Shown here: positions 14,146 through 21,840 of the stretch, one piece after another
How the letters are laid out: each line of letters begins with the position of its first letter
Numbering within the stretch: position 1 is the stretch's first letter
Assembly (NCBI GenBank): GCA_046484625.1
Contig: JAWOIO010000223.1
Coordinates: 1-25,664, forward strand
Direction: 5' to 3'
Length of the DNA stretch: 25,664 bases
DNA from: DASUAO01 sp046484625
GTDB lineage: Bacteria > Actinomycetota > Acidimicrobiia > IMCC26256 > PALSA-555
Notes under the pieces: generated by a model
What the model was told of the DNA's origin: nothing
Databases searched by the model: none
Seen by the model: the letters and a program-made list of their open reading frames with translations, nothing else
Translations under genes and position numbers: made by a program

Positions 14146-15471
14146 TCACAGCAGGTCGAGCTTCACCTCGACCCGGTTCGCGGGCGTGCAGTCGAACGTG
14201 CCCTTCTTCTTCGGGTAGGCCCGGACGAACTTGCCGTCTTGGACCTGCACCATGATGAAGCACGGAGAGTTCTGGCGGGCGCCGACATCGGTGGTCCCGA
14301 GCATTCCGCCGGCGTCGAAGTCGCGGATGGTGGCGAGCTGCTCGAACAGCGCGGCGCGGGTGACCCCGTTCACGCCGTCAGCCTTCACGACCTGCTCGAC
14401 CGCCTGCTGGAGCAACAGCCCCGACGCGAACGCCTGGATCCCGAACGCGTCCGCCTTGTCCTTCCCGACGAACTTCAGGAATGCCCGCAGCGTCCGGTTG
14501 GTCGATGCTTCCTCGAACGGGATGAACCCGAGCTGGACGAACTGGCGCTCGACCGCCGCGCCTCCCTGCTCGAGCAGCTTGCGGTCGTAGCACTGGAGCG
14601 TGCAGTCCCAGATGATCTTCGGGTCGGTGAGGCCTTGGATCTGCGCCTCCTTGCGGGCCGCGACCGTGGCCTCGAACGGGCCGCCGTTGCTGAAGAAGTT
14701 CGAGTTGTCGTCCTTCATCTTGCGGATGATCGACGTGTAGACCGTCTGGAGCGCCCGGCTCGATACGTCGACCTCCTGGTCGGCCCTGATGCCCGCCTTC
14801 TGGAGGGGCGCCGCGATCGCTCGAGTCGAGAGCTCGGCTGCCTTGATGTCGTTGGTGTACACGTACGCACCGTGCAGGTTCTTGCCGAACTTCTTCTCGT
14901 AGAACGCGACGCGACCGTCGTTGCCCTGGTACGTCTGCGGGTTCTTGTCCTTGGTGTCGCAGATGATCTGGGGCGGGTTGATGCTGTAGGTGGTCGGCGA
15001 GCACTGCTGAACGACCTCGGTGGTCACGACCGCGAGGTCCGGCAGCCCCGTGACGACGCCTGCCTTGTCCGCGCAGCCCTCGATGTCGGCGACGGTGTTG
15101 AGGAACAGCGCCGACGTCCCGACCAGGGCGAAGTCTTCCGAGCAGGCGCGGATGACCGCGTTGCGAGCCTCGTCGGCGCTGAGCCGGGAGTCGATGAAGT
15201 CGACCACGACCTTGCGACCCGCGAGGCCCCCGTTCTTGTTCACGTACTTCGCCCAGCCCTGCACGCCGTCGACCGAGCCCTGGAACAGCCCCGGCGCGAA
15301 CGGGTTGTCGACGTCGGCGACGACCGCGACCCGGATCTCCGTGGCGGTCACGCCGACCTCGGTGGCCCGCGGCTTCTCGTCGCCGGCACCCTGCGCGGCG
15401 GCAACCGTGGTCCACCCGCTCGCCGCGACCAGGGCCGCCACGACCACCGCCGTCCCGCGCGCCACCCTCAT
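14146..15471 (-). CDS. Orphan ABC-type branched-chain amino-acid-like substrate-binding protein
   Basis: A 441-residue type I periplasmic-binding-fold protein of the LivK/Peripla_BP_6 kind. A Sec signal peptide (RGTAVVVAALVAASGWTTVAAAQ) lacks a lipobox Cys. VGVTATEIRVAVVADVDNPFAPGLFQGSVDGVQGWAKYVN is the typical opening, and GGLAGRKVVVDFIDSRLSADEARNAV matches the family. It contains several cysteines, presumably disulfides. No permease or ATPase genes adjoin it, so it may serve a distant transporter or act as a sensor. ATG at 15471 is chosen because GGAAGGA lies five bases ahead; upstream ATG 15501 has none. A TAGACG -10 and an 18-bp shared element lie upstream. The convergent sigma gene ends 21 bp away. 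Confidence 0.85.
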   Translation of the reverse strand: MRVARGTAVVVAALVAASGWTTVAAAQGAGDEKPRATEVGVTATEIRVAVVADVDNPFAPGLFQGSVDGVQGWAKYVNKNGGLAGRKVVVDFIDSRLSADEARNAVIRACSEDFALVGTSALFLNTVADIEGCADKAGVVTGLPDLAVVTTEVVQQCSPTTYSINPPQIICDTKDKNPQTYQGNDGRVAFYEKKFGKNLHGAYVYTNDIKAAELSTRAIAAPLQKAGIRADQEVDVSSRALQTVYTSIIRKMKDDNSNFFSNGGPFEATVAARKEAQIQGLTDPKIIWDCTLQCYDRKLLEQGGAAVERQFVQLGFIPFEEASTNRTLRAFLKFVGKDKADAFGIQAFASGLLLQQAVEQVVKADGVNGVTRAALFEQLATIRDFDAGGMLGTTDVGARQNSPCFIMVQVQDGKFVRAYPKKKGTFDCTPANRVEVKLDLL

Positions 15472-15503
15472 GCCGTGCCGTCCTTCCGTCGTCGTCCCCA
15501 TGT

Positions 15504-15509
15504 CGTCTA
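15504..15509 (-). promoter_or_regulatory. Probable -10 box (TAGACG) of the binding-protein gene
   Basis: TAGACG on the minus strand, exactly 17 bp from TGGTCC (15532 to 15527), which is part of the 18-bp element shared with the 22483 site. Leader to the ATG is about 30 nt and includes the GGAAGGA site. Confidence 0.4.
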
Positions 15510-15524
15510 GCGGATCGAGCGCGC

Positions 15525-15542
15525 CCGGACCAGGGACCAAAG
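15525..15542 (-). promoter_or_regulatory. Shared 18-bp near-palindromic element, copy 1
   Basis: Minus strand CTTTGGTCCCTGGTCCGG. It matches copy 2 at 22483-22500 in 17 of 18 positions. The core GGTCC-CT-GGTCC is a near palindrome and overlaps the putative -35 of the binding-protein gene. Could be an operator or an extended promoter element. Confidence 0.45.
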
Positions 15543-15565
15543 TCGCATGTCACCCGCGCGGCGGG

Positions 15566-15614
15566 GTTCTTGCGTCAGTAGTAGGCGTATATCAACAGTT
15601 ACTGACGCAAGAAC
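15566..15614. repeat. Perfect 15-bp inverted repeat with 19-nt spacer in a divergent promoter region
   Basis: GTTCTTGCGTCAGTA (15566-15580) and its exact reverse complement (15600-15614) flank an AT-rich spacer containing GTATATC. It lies between two divergently transcribed genes, so a terminator role is unlikely. An operator, or a strong hairpin in the leader of the His-rich membrane gene, are the options. Confidence 0.85.
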
Positions 15615-15683
15615 GGTGGGAACGGCTACCGTTTCCGGATCGGCCGGCCCGGGCGGGCGGGCCCGATGCCAGGGGGGAACACC

Positions 15684-17018
15684 ATGACCAGCGTCCTCGA
15701 GCGCGAGGTGCAGCCGTCGACGTCCGGCACGACGGAGGCGCCGGCCGTGCCGTTCGACCTCGCGGTCGTGGGCCGCGTCCTGTTGGCCGTGCTGTCGGGA
15801 ACCGCCGGCGCGATCCATCTCGCGATGGTGCCATCGCACTTCGCGCTGTCGACCGCCGAGGGCATCGGCTTCGCCGTCGCCGGCTGGGTCCAGCTGTCGA
15901 TCGCCGTGCTGCTCCTCGTGCGCCCGACGCGCCTGGTCGTCCTCGGGGCGATCGCAGTGAACGCCGCAGCGATCGGCGCGTGGGGCTTCAGCCGGATCTG
16001 GGGACTGCCGTTCGGTTCCCACGCGTGGCACCCGGAGACGTCGTCGTTCATCGACCTCGCCGCGGTCGGCCTCGCGGCCGCGTTCGTCGTCGCCGCCGTC
16101 GGGCTCCTGCTCCGCCCCGGGTTCGGACGCGGCTGGGACCGTCAGCGGCTCGCCTTGGGCGCAGTCGTCCCGCTCGCGATCCTTGCCCTCACGAGCGCCG
16201 CGCTCGCGTCGCCGAGCGCGCGCGACCACGCATCCGGGAGCCACGGCACTCACGGTGCCGAAGCGGGCGCGACCGGTGGCGCCGCAGCCCACGACGATGC
16301 CCACGGCGGCGCTGAGGGCGCGAACGCGGCCGCGTTGACCGGCCTCGACGACCTCGAGAACGGCCACCAGGAGCACGGTGGCAACGGCGGCGCGATCGAT
16401 CCGAAGGACCCGAACCAGACCGCGCTCGCCGTGCAGCTCGCGCAGACCGCGAAGCTGATCGAGAAGTACCCGACCGTCGCCGACGTCGAAGCCGCCGGCT
16501 ACCGCCGCGCCGGACCGTTCGTGCCCGGCCTCGGCACCCACTACGTCGGGCTCGGGAACACCGACGTCGGCGACGACATGCTGGAAGGTGTCGACGGCCC
16601 CATGTCGCCGACCATCATCTACGACGGCGTCGAGCCGACCTCTCCCATCGCCGGCTTCATGTACCTCTCGTTCGCGGGCCGGTCCGGAACGGCGCCGGAA
16701 GGCTTCATCGGTGACGCCGACATCTGGCACTACCACACCAACACCTGCGTGGTCTTCACGGAGAACGGCATCGACTCGCCACTCGGCGCCGACGGCGACG
16801 CGACCCAGGAGCAGTGCGCGAAGTTCGGCGGCTCGCTGATCCAGAACACCGGCTACATGGTCCATGTGTGGACGGTGCCCGGCTACGAGTCGCCGCGGGG
16901 GACGTTCTCGAACGTGAACCCTGCGATCACGTGCCCCGACGGGACCTACTTCACGTTGCCGAAGGACGACTGGGGCGTGAAGACGAGCGCCTGCCGGAAC
17001 ACGGGGAAGTCCAGCTAG
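15684..17018 (+). CDS. Histidine-rich multi-span membrane protein with extracytoplasmic Cys/His domain
   Basis: A 444-residue protein in three parts. Residues 25-175 contain about five transmembrane segments (FDLAVVGRVLLAVLSGTAG, AVAGWVQLSIAVLLLV, LVVLGAIAVNAAAIGAW, FIDLAAVGLAAAFVVAAVGLLL, ALGAVVPLAILALTSAALA). Residues 180-232 are a His/Gly/Ala-rich linker with about nine histidines. Residues 245-444 form a soluble domain with GTHYVGLG (H286), DIWHYHTNTCVVF (H349, H351, C355), GYMVHVWTVPGYESP (H394) and further cysteines C378, C417, C437. Metal binding, perhaps copper, is suggested by composition but unproven. ATG at 15684 is chosen for AGGGGGG six bases ahead. The last 68 bp overlap the convergent desaturase gene. 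I do not recognise the family. Confidence 0.75.
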   Translation: MTSVLEREVQPSTSGTTEAPAVPFDLAVVGRVLLAVLSGTAGAIHLAMVPSHFALSTAEGIGFAVAGWVQLSIAVLLLVRPTRLVVLGAIAVNAAAIGAWGFSRIWGLPFGSHAWHPETSSFIDLAAVGLAAAFVVAAVGLLLRPGFGRGWDRQRLALGAVVPLAILALTSAALASPSARDHASGSHGTHGAEAGATGGAAAHDDAHGGAEGANAAALTGLDDLENGHQEHGGNGGAIDPKDPNQTALAVQLAQTAKLIEKYPTVADVEAAGYRRAGPFVPGLGTHYVGLGNTDVGDDMLEGVDGPMSPTIIYDGVEPTSPIAGFMYLSFAGRSGTAPEGFIGDADIWHYHTNTCVVFTENGIDSPLGADGDATQEQCAKFGGSLIQNTGYMVHVWTVPGYESPRGTFSNVNPAITCPDGTYFTLPKDDWGVKTSACRNTGKSS

Positions 17019-18174
17019 GAGCCACCTCACCGAGGACCGGAACCCGTGCATCGCGCGGGGACTCGGCTTCGGCGTGCTTGCGGTAGGCCCACCCGGGGCC
17101 CCGCAGCACGAACGACAGCCGGTCGCGCCATGTGGTCGATCGGGCGACGTCCCGCAGCATGTCGGCGTGCTCGTGGGTCGCGATGCGCACAGGGCTGAAG
17201 CTCTCGATGTTCTTCGTGAGGCCGTAGACGACCGGCTCGTCCTCGGGCTCGAACGTCCCGAAGAGCCGGTCCCAGGTGATGAGGATGCTGCCGTGGTTGC
17301 GGTCCAGGTACTGCGGGTTGCTGCCGTGGTGCACGCGGTGGTGCGACGGCGTGTTGAGCACCTGCTCGAACGGCCCCAGCGTGCGGATCGTGTCGGTGTG
17401 GAACCAGAACTGGTAGATGAGGTTGATGCCGCGCGCGGTCTCGATGAGCCGGGGCCGGATGCCGAGCAGCGTCAGCAGGCTGTACGGCACGAACGTGCCG
17501 AACGCGTCGGCAACGGGCTGGCGCAGCGCGGTCGACAGGTTGTAGCGCTCGCTCGAGTGGTGCACGACGTGGATCGCCCACATGTACCGGCTCGTGTGCA
17601 TGAACCGGTGGTTCCAGTAGTAGATGAAGTCCCAACCGAGCACCGCGGCGGCCAGGGCGAATGGGCCCGAGCCGCGGTCACGGCGCCGACCGATCCGCCA
17701 CAGCCGATCGGCGGTGGTGCGTGACGCCAGCGTCGTGGTGATCGCCAGGCCGCCGGTGACGACCGCGGTGACGCCACCGACCTGGGCGACCTTCCGCGCG
17801 AGGGGAGCCGGGTCCGGGACGTCGGCATCGGGCTCGTGGGGCCCGGCTGCATCGCGCTCGGCCCGGCGGACGACCGCATCGGCCACGGTGGTCGCGACGA
17901 CCGCGCCGGCAGCGACACCGATCAGTGCCTTCCCGAACCGGCCGCGGCCGGGCACGAACGGGCGCAGGACGCGGGCCAGGACCATCGGCGCGAACACGCT
18001 CGCCACCCCCATCGTGAGGCTGGCGACGGTGTCGCGCCGCTCGTAGTCGGCGGCGGTCGGGCCACGCTGCGCGGCGCGGCGCTGCAGCCAACGGTGCTCT
18101 GCGCCCATCGCCGCGAAGTACCCCGGGATGGCCACCAGGGTGAGGTCGACTCCCTTTCCGCGTCGTGCTGCCAC
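16951..18174 (-). CDS. Sterol desaturase / fatty acid hydroxylase-family membrane di-iron enzyme
   Basis: A 407-residue membrane protein with the three histidine boxes of the family: HRFMH (H189-H193), HVVHH (H202-H206) and HHRVHH (H278-H283), plus RNHG and FGTFEPEDEPVVYGLTKN typical of the C-terminal part. These bind the di-iron centre that hydroxylates or desaturates lipids using O2. The N-terminal 180 residues hold extra hydrophobic segments (SLTMGVASVFAPMVLARVL, ALIGVAAGAVVATTVADAV, VGGVTAVVTGGLAITTTLA) not found in the minimal enzyme. GTG at 18174 is used, with GGGGAG about ten bases upstream. The final 22 residues are antisense to the end of the His-rich gene and look low-complexity. 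The lipid substrate is unknown. Confidence 0.87.
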   Translation of the reverse strand: MAARRGKGVDLTLVAIPGYFAAMGAEHRWLQRRAAQRGPTAADYERRDTVASLTMGVASVFAPMVLARVLRPFVPGRGRFGKALIGVAAGAVVATTVADAVVRRAERDAAGPHEPDADVPDPAPLARKVAQVGGVTAVVTGGLAITTTLASRTTADRLWRIGRRRDRGSGPFALAAAVLGWDFIYYWNHRFMHTSRYMWAIHVVHHSSERYNLSTALRQPVADAFGTFVPYSLLTLLGIRPRLIETARGINLIYQFWFHTDTIRTLGPFEQVLNTPSHHRVHHGSNPQYLDRNHGSILITWDRLFGTFEPEDEPVVYGLTKNIESFSPVRIATHEHADMLRDVARSTTWRDRLSFVLRGPGWAYRKHAEAESPRDARVPVLGEVAPSWTSPCSGRRSSSRPSRPSAT

Positions 18175-18274
18175 CGCCCCATTCTCCCCGCCCCGGGCAC
18201 GGCCGTCGAAACCCGGCGGCCGCCCGCGCCGGTCGCACGTCTCCGCGGGCGGCCTCACCCGTGGGCGGCCCCAC

Positions 18275-18644
18275 CTATGGAAGGGGGGCCTCGCCGTCGG
18301 GGGGCCAGGGAGCGACGCCGTCCTCCAGGGGGATCTCGAGGCTGCGCAGGATCGACGAGAACATCCGCCAGTTGCCGATCGCCACGACCATCTCGGTGCA
18401 TGACGAAGCCGGCGCCCGCCTGCTTCGCCGCACCCGCGGCGCTCAGCCCTCGGATGCCCGGACCGAGCACCGCGACGACGTCGCCGGGTTGGGTGTCGGG
18501 GACGGTCACGGCCCAGCGGATCCCCGCACCGAGGGGGTTGAACGCGGTGGCGAGCACGGGGTCGAGACCGTCGGGGACGGGGAGGTCGCGCGCTGTGAGC
18601 GAACGCGGCGCCTCGAGCACCAACGCTCGGGCAGCGTCCCCCAT
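18275..18644 (-). pseudogene. Remnant of a zinc-type alcohol dehydrogenase (MDR) gene
   Basis: ATG at 18644, four bases after the stop of the upstream gene, begins ARALVLEAPRSLTARDLPVPD, the first strands of a medium-chain dehydrogenase. It is followed without a frame change by LATAFNPLGAGIRWAV and PGDVVAVLGPGIRGLSAAGAAKQAGAGFV, the cofactor-binding domain. About 110 residues that normally lie between, including the catalytic-zinc ligands, are missing. After GFVM near 18400 the MDR reading ends. In the -1-shifted frame the sequence continues as TEMVVAIGNWRMFSSIL...PWPPDG to a TAG at 18275; this tail looks coding but I cannot assign it. The original frame ends at 18255. Two deletions and a frame shift make a working enzyme very unlikely. 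Confidence 0.65.
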
Positions 18645-18648
18645 CGGT

Positions 18649-19668
18649 CTAGGACGCAGGAACGATGCGGTACGCGTCGGCGAGGGTGGCGATGAAGTCG
18701 ACGTCGCGGGTCGGGTCGTCGGGCACGGGGCAGTCGACGCCGCGCTGGTCCAGGTCGGCCCGGAAACGGGTCACGACCTCGTCGAGCGCAATGTCGTCGA
18801 GGTGTTCGTCGGCCACCCGCTGCGCCTCGGCGTCGGCGAAGACCTTGGCCTTCCACGAGATGCTCACCCGCACCTTGTCGAACGGCAGGCGTGCGAGCTC
18901 GGCGCCGCCGTCGGTGACCACCCAGTCGCCGAGTGCGTCGTCGGGGTCGGCCGGGTGCAGGAGCGAGTCGAGGGTCATCCCACGTACGAAGTCCTCGTCG
19001 TCGCGCCCGACCCGCTCCACCCGGTGGAACATGAAGTCGTTGTCGCCGACGATCGCGGTGTTGTCGAGATCGTCGTGCTCGAGTCGAGCCCCTTCGGGCC
19101 CGTCGGGCCAGTAGCTGAACGCGCCGTTCTCGCCGCGGTACAGCCAGCCGACGGCCGTCGCGATCCGGATGCGCACGTCCTCGAAGAGGTGCGACTGCCC
19201 CATCATCTGCAGCAGCCACGTGGGGTACTCGGTGCGGTCGATCCCGCGGAACGCGGGGATGTCGACGTGGCCCGCGGGCTGGCCCGGCATCGGGGTGGTG
19301 AGGTTGATGTAGACGATCTGGGGGACGATCACCGCGTCACCCGGTCCCGAGCCGGCGAACACCTGCCGCGCCGCCGCGATGAGGCCCTCGTGGTGCAGGA
19401 CCTGCTCCGCCCCTTCGACGAGCGGCTCGTCGTAGGCCCAGTCGCCGCGGAACACCGGCATCACCATCATCGGCCGTGCGGCCTTCGCGGAGTCGCGCCC
19501 CTTGGTCACCGACCGTCCGCCGTTCTGCGCAGCCTCCTCGGCCGGGTTCGCGAAGTACCGCATCACCGGCCAGTACGGAGCGTGCCGGGCGATGAGCGCC
19601 CGCATCGCGTCGGGATCGTCGAAGAGCTGATCGATCCGGACCGGCTGCTCACACATGATCGTCGTCAT
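18649..19668 (-). CDS. Hypothetical protein, possible Fe(II)/2-oxoglutarate-type dioxygenase
   Basis: A 339-residue soluble protein. QIVYINLTTPMPGQPAGHVDIPAFRG places an H-x-D pair (H134, D136) after a strand, and NTAIVGDNDFMFHRVERVGRD supplies a later His (H215) followed by arginines. That spacing (79 residues, with WLYRGENGAFSYWPDG between) fits the double-stranded beta-helix facial triad HxD...H of Fe(II)/2OG oxygenases. The match is from pattern only and the family is not recognised. ATG at 19668 has GGTGAG just ahead. It is transcribed after the SGNH-type gene (19-bp gap) and before the ADH remnant (4 bp), so the three probably shared one operon. Confidence 0.6.
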   Translation of the reverse strand: MTTIMCEQPVRIDQLFDDPDAMRALIARHAPYWPVMRYFANPAEEAAQNGGRSVTKGRDSAKAARPMMVMPVFRGDWAYDEPLVEGAEQVLHHEGLIAAARQVFAGSGPGDAVIVPQIVYINLTTPMPGQPAGHVDIPAFRGIDRTEYPTWLLQMMGQSHLFEDVRIRIATAVGWLYRGENGAFSYWPDGPEGARLEHDDLDNTAIVGDNDFMFHRVERVGRDDEDFVRGMTLDSLLHPADPDDALGDWVVTDGGAELARLPFDKVRVSISWKAKVFADAEAQRVADEHLDDIALDEVVTRFRADLDQRGVDCPVPDDPTRDVDFIATLADAYRIVPAS

Positions 19669-19687
19669 CGCTCACCACGGTAGAGGA

Positions 19688-20467
19688 TCAGCGGGGGAGC
19701 AAGGGCGGGGTGATCGCCCAGAGGATCCGACGCAGGAAGTGCGGAGCGAGCCACGCGGCACCCTCGGCCGAGAAGTGACCGCCGTCGCGAGGTCGCAGCA
19801 CGACGGCCCCCTTGTTCGCGGGGCACGGTGGTCCCCGGTGACAGACGAGGCCCGCGAGATCGACGATGCCGACGTCCGCGTGCGTTCGGGCGAACATGCG
19901 GTAGAGCTCGTTGAGGTGCAGGTAGGTCTCGGTCTCGGTCGGGGAGACGACCGGCGTGGTCTCACTCGGCTCAGCCCGAGGCGGCACGGTCACGAGGAGC
20001 AGCTCGGCGCCGGCGCCGGCGACCATGGCCCGCAGCTCCTCGAGCTTGCCCAGGAGCATCGCGTCGGCTTCGGGCGTCCCAAACTTGAAGAACTGCCCGT
20101 CGACGGTGCGATCGGCGGTCTCCCACGTGCTGAACGCCGCGACGTACTGCGGTCGCGAGCCCGCGAGCGCCCCCCGGATGTCGCCTGGTGTCGTGGCATC
20201 GCACCTGGCGGCCCCGGGGATCGGGGTTCCGTCGGGGAAGGCCGGGATGCCCGTGATGATCCCGCACCCGGGTCGGGTGTACGAGGTGAGCGGGATCCCC
20301 CGGGCGGCCGCGGCGTCGTTGAGCGCCGGGGCCACCGTGTCGGCGACCGAATCACCGAGGAAGAGGATGCGCGGCGCCGACTCGACCTGAGCGTGGACCG
20401 GTGACGGTGTCGATGACAGGAATGCCGCAGCGATCCCGACGCCGGCGATCAACAGCGTGTTCTTCAT
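19688..20467 (-). CDS. Secreted SGNH-hydrolase-like protein
   Basis: A 259-residue protein. A signal peptide (KNTLLIAGVGIAAAFLSSTPSPVHA) is followed by RILFLGDSVADTVAPAL, the block-I GDS with nucleophile Ser. It ends with RPRDGGHFSAEGAAWLAPHFL, the block-V DxxH (Asp/His of the triad). The arrangement matches the stand-alone SGNH domain often fused to OafA-type acyltransferases (PgaptMP/DUF459-like), so it may be an O-acyl esterase acting on cell-envelope glycans. Block II and III residues are less clear. ATG at 20467 has TATCGT eight bases upstream (20481 to 20476) and may be near-leaderless. It is divergent from the amidohydrolase gene. Confidence 0.75.
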   Translation of the reverse strand: MKNTLLIAGVGIAAAFLSSTPSPVHAQVESAPRILFLGDSVADTVAPALNDAAAARGIPLTSYTRPGCGIITGIPAFPDGTPIPGAARCDATTPGDIRGALAGSRPQYVAAFSTWETADRTVDGQFFKFGTPEADAMLLGKLEELRAMVAGAGAELLLVTVPPRAEPSETTPVVSPTETETYLHLNELYRMFARTHADVGIVDLAGLVCHRGPPCPANKGAVVLRPRDGGHFSAEGAAWLAPHFLRRILWAITPPLLPR

Positions 20468-20475
20468 CTCGGATC

Positions 20476-20481
20476 ACGATA
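20476..20481 (-). promoter_or_regulatory. Possible -10 box (TATCGT) of the SGNH gene
   Basis: TATCGT on the minus strand, eight bases before the ATG at 20467. A similar TACGAT faces the other way at 20513-20518 ahead of the amidohydrolase. Both fit TANNNT; neither has a clear -35. Confidence 0.35.
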
Positions 20482-20544
20482 CGCGCCCGGCGCAGGCCCT
20501 TCAGCGCGGCGGTACGATCGCCCGCGACGACGAGGGAGAGCACC

Positions 20545-21834
20545 ATGCATGTCGACGACCTGATCCTGGTGAGCGTGGACGACCACGTGGTCGAGCCGCC
20601 CGACCTCTTCGAGGGGCGCCTGGCCAAGAAGCACGCCGAGCGGGCACCGAAGCTGATCCGCAAGGACAACGGCACCGACGTGTGGTCGTTCCTCGGCCAG
20701 GAGCTCCCGAACATCGGGCTCAACGCGGTGGCCGGGCGGCCACGCGAGGAGTACGCGATGGACCCGCAGTCGTTCGACGACATGCGCCCGGGCGCCTACG
20801 ACATCGACCTGCGCATCAAGGAGATGGACGCCAACGGGATGCTCGGGTCGATGTGCTTCCCGTCGTTCCCGCAGTTCACCGGCCAGCTCTTCGCCCGCAC
20901 CGCCGAGACCGACGCAGATCTCGCGCTCGCGCTCGTGCAGGCCTACAACGACTGGCACATCGACGCGTGGTGCGGGAAGTACCCCGGGCGGTTCATCCCG
21001 CTGGCGATCCCTCCGCTGTGGGACCCCGACCTGATCGCGGCCGAGGTGCGCCGGGTCGCCGACAAGGGCTGTCACGCGATGACGTTCTCCGAGAACGTCT
21101 CGTACCTCGGGCACCCGAGCATCCACAGCGATCACTGGGACCCGTTCTTCGCGACGGCCGAGGAGGTGGGCACCGTCCTGTGCTGTCACATCGGCTCGTC
21201 GTCGCGGATCGTGCTCACCGCCGACGACGCCCCGATGGACGTGCTCATCACGCTGTCGCCGATGAACATCGTGCAGGCCGCCGGCGACATCGTGTGGTCG
21301 CCCGCGACGAAGAAGTTCCCCGAGCTGAAGTTCGCCCTCTCCGAGGGCGGGATCGGCTGGGTCCCCTACTTCCGCGAGCGGGTCGACAGCACGTACGCGA
21401 AGCACCGCTACTGGACCGGGCAGGACCTGGGCGACCGCTCCCCGAGCCAGGTGTTCGACGAGCAGGTCGTGCTCTGCTTCATCGAGGACCCCACCGGGGT
21501 GAAGAACCTCGCCGACATGAACCTCGACATGGTGTGCTGGGAGTGCGACTACCCCCACGCCGACTCCACGTGGCCCATGTCGCCCGAGACCTTCCTCAAG
21601 GAGATCGAACCCGCACACCTCGACGACGCGACGATCGACAAGATCTCGCACGAGAACGCGATGCGGATCTTCGACTACGACCCGTTCTCGGTGATGCCGC
21701 GTGAGGAGTGCACCGTCGGGGCGCTGCGAGCGAGGGACCCCGACTGGGACGTGAGCGTCCAGTCGCGTGGGATCAGGGCCAGCGGCACGAAGGCCATCGA
21801 CCTCCAGAAGTTCTCGTCGTCGTCGGAGGACTGA
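20545..21834 (+). CDS. Amidohydrolase-2 family metal-dependent hydrolase
   Basis: A 429-residue TIM-barrel hydrolase of the ACMSD/amidohydrolase_2 group. VSVDDHVVEPPDLF gives the first-strand DxH metal motif (D12, H14). GSMCFPSFPQFTGQ, VQAYNDWHIDAWCGKYPGRFIPLA, VGTVLCCHIGSS (third-ligand His) and WECDYPHADSTWP (catalytic Asp) follow in family order. Such proteins are numerous in actinobacteria, often in aromatic or steroid degradation, and act as decarboxylases or hydrolases; the substrate is not known. ATG at 20545 is supported by GAGGGAGAG just ahead. The C-terminal 25 residues (SRGIRASGTKAIDLQKFSSSSED) look disordered. Convergent with the next gene, 6 bp apart. Confidence 0.87.
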   Translation: MHVDDLILVSVDDHVVEPPDLFEGRLAKKHAERAPKLIRKDNGTDVWSFLGQELPNIGLNAVAGRPREEYAMDPQSFDDMRPGAYDIDLRIKEMDANGMLGSMCFPSFPQFTGQLFARTAETDADLALALVQAYNDWHIDAWCGKYPGRFIPLAIPPLWDPDLIAAEVRRVADKGCHAMTFSENVSYLGHPSIHSDHWDPFFATAEEVGTVLCCHIGSSSRIVLTADDAPMDVLITLSPMNIVQAAGDIVWSPATKKFPELKFALSEGGIGWVPYFRERVDSTYAKHRYWTGQDLGDRSPSQVFDEQVVLCFIEDPTGVKNLADMNLDMVCWECDYPHADSTWPMSPETFLKEIEPAHLDDATIDKISHENAMRIFDYDPFSVMPREECTVGALRARDPDWDVSVQSRGIRASGTKAIDLQKFSSSSED

Positions 21835-21840
21835 CGCCGC

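Noticed and set aside
15566..15614. Rho-independent terminator
   Set aside because: The neighbouring genes diverge from it, so no transcript ends there, and there is no T-tract.
18275..18391. A separate 38-residue gene starting at ATG 18391
   Set aside because: No ribosome-binding site and it looks like the C-terminal tail of a longer protein; kept as part of the pseudogene instead.
17836..19683. A 615-codon open frame on the plus strand
   Set aside because: Antisense to the desaturase, the ADH remnant and the possible dioxygenase; no motifs.
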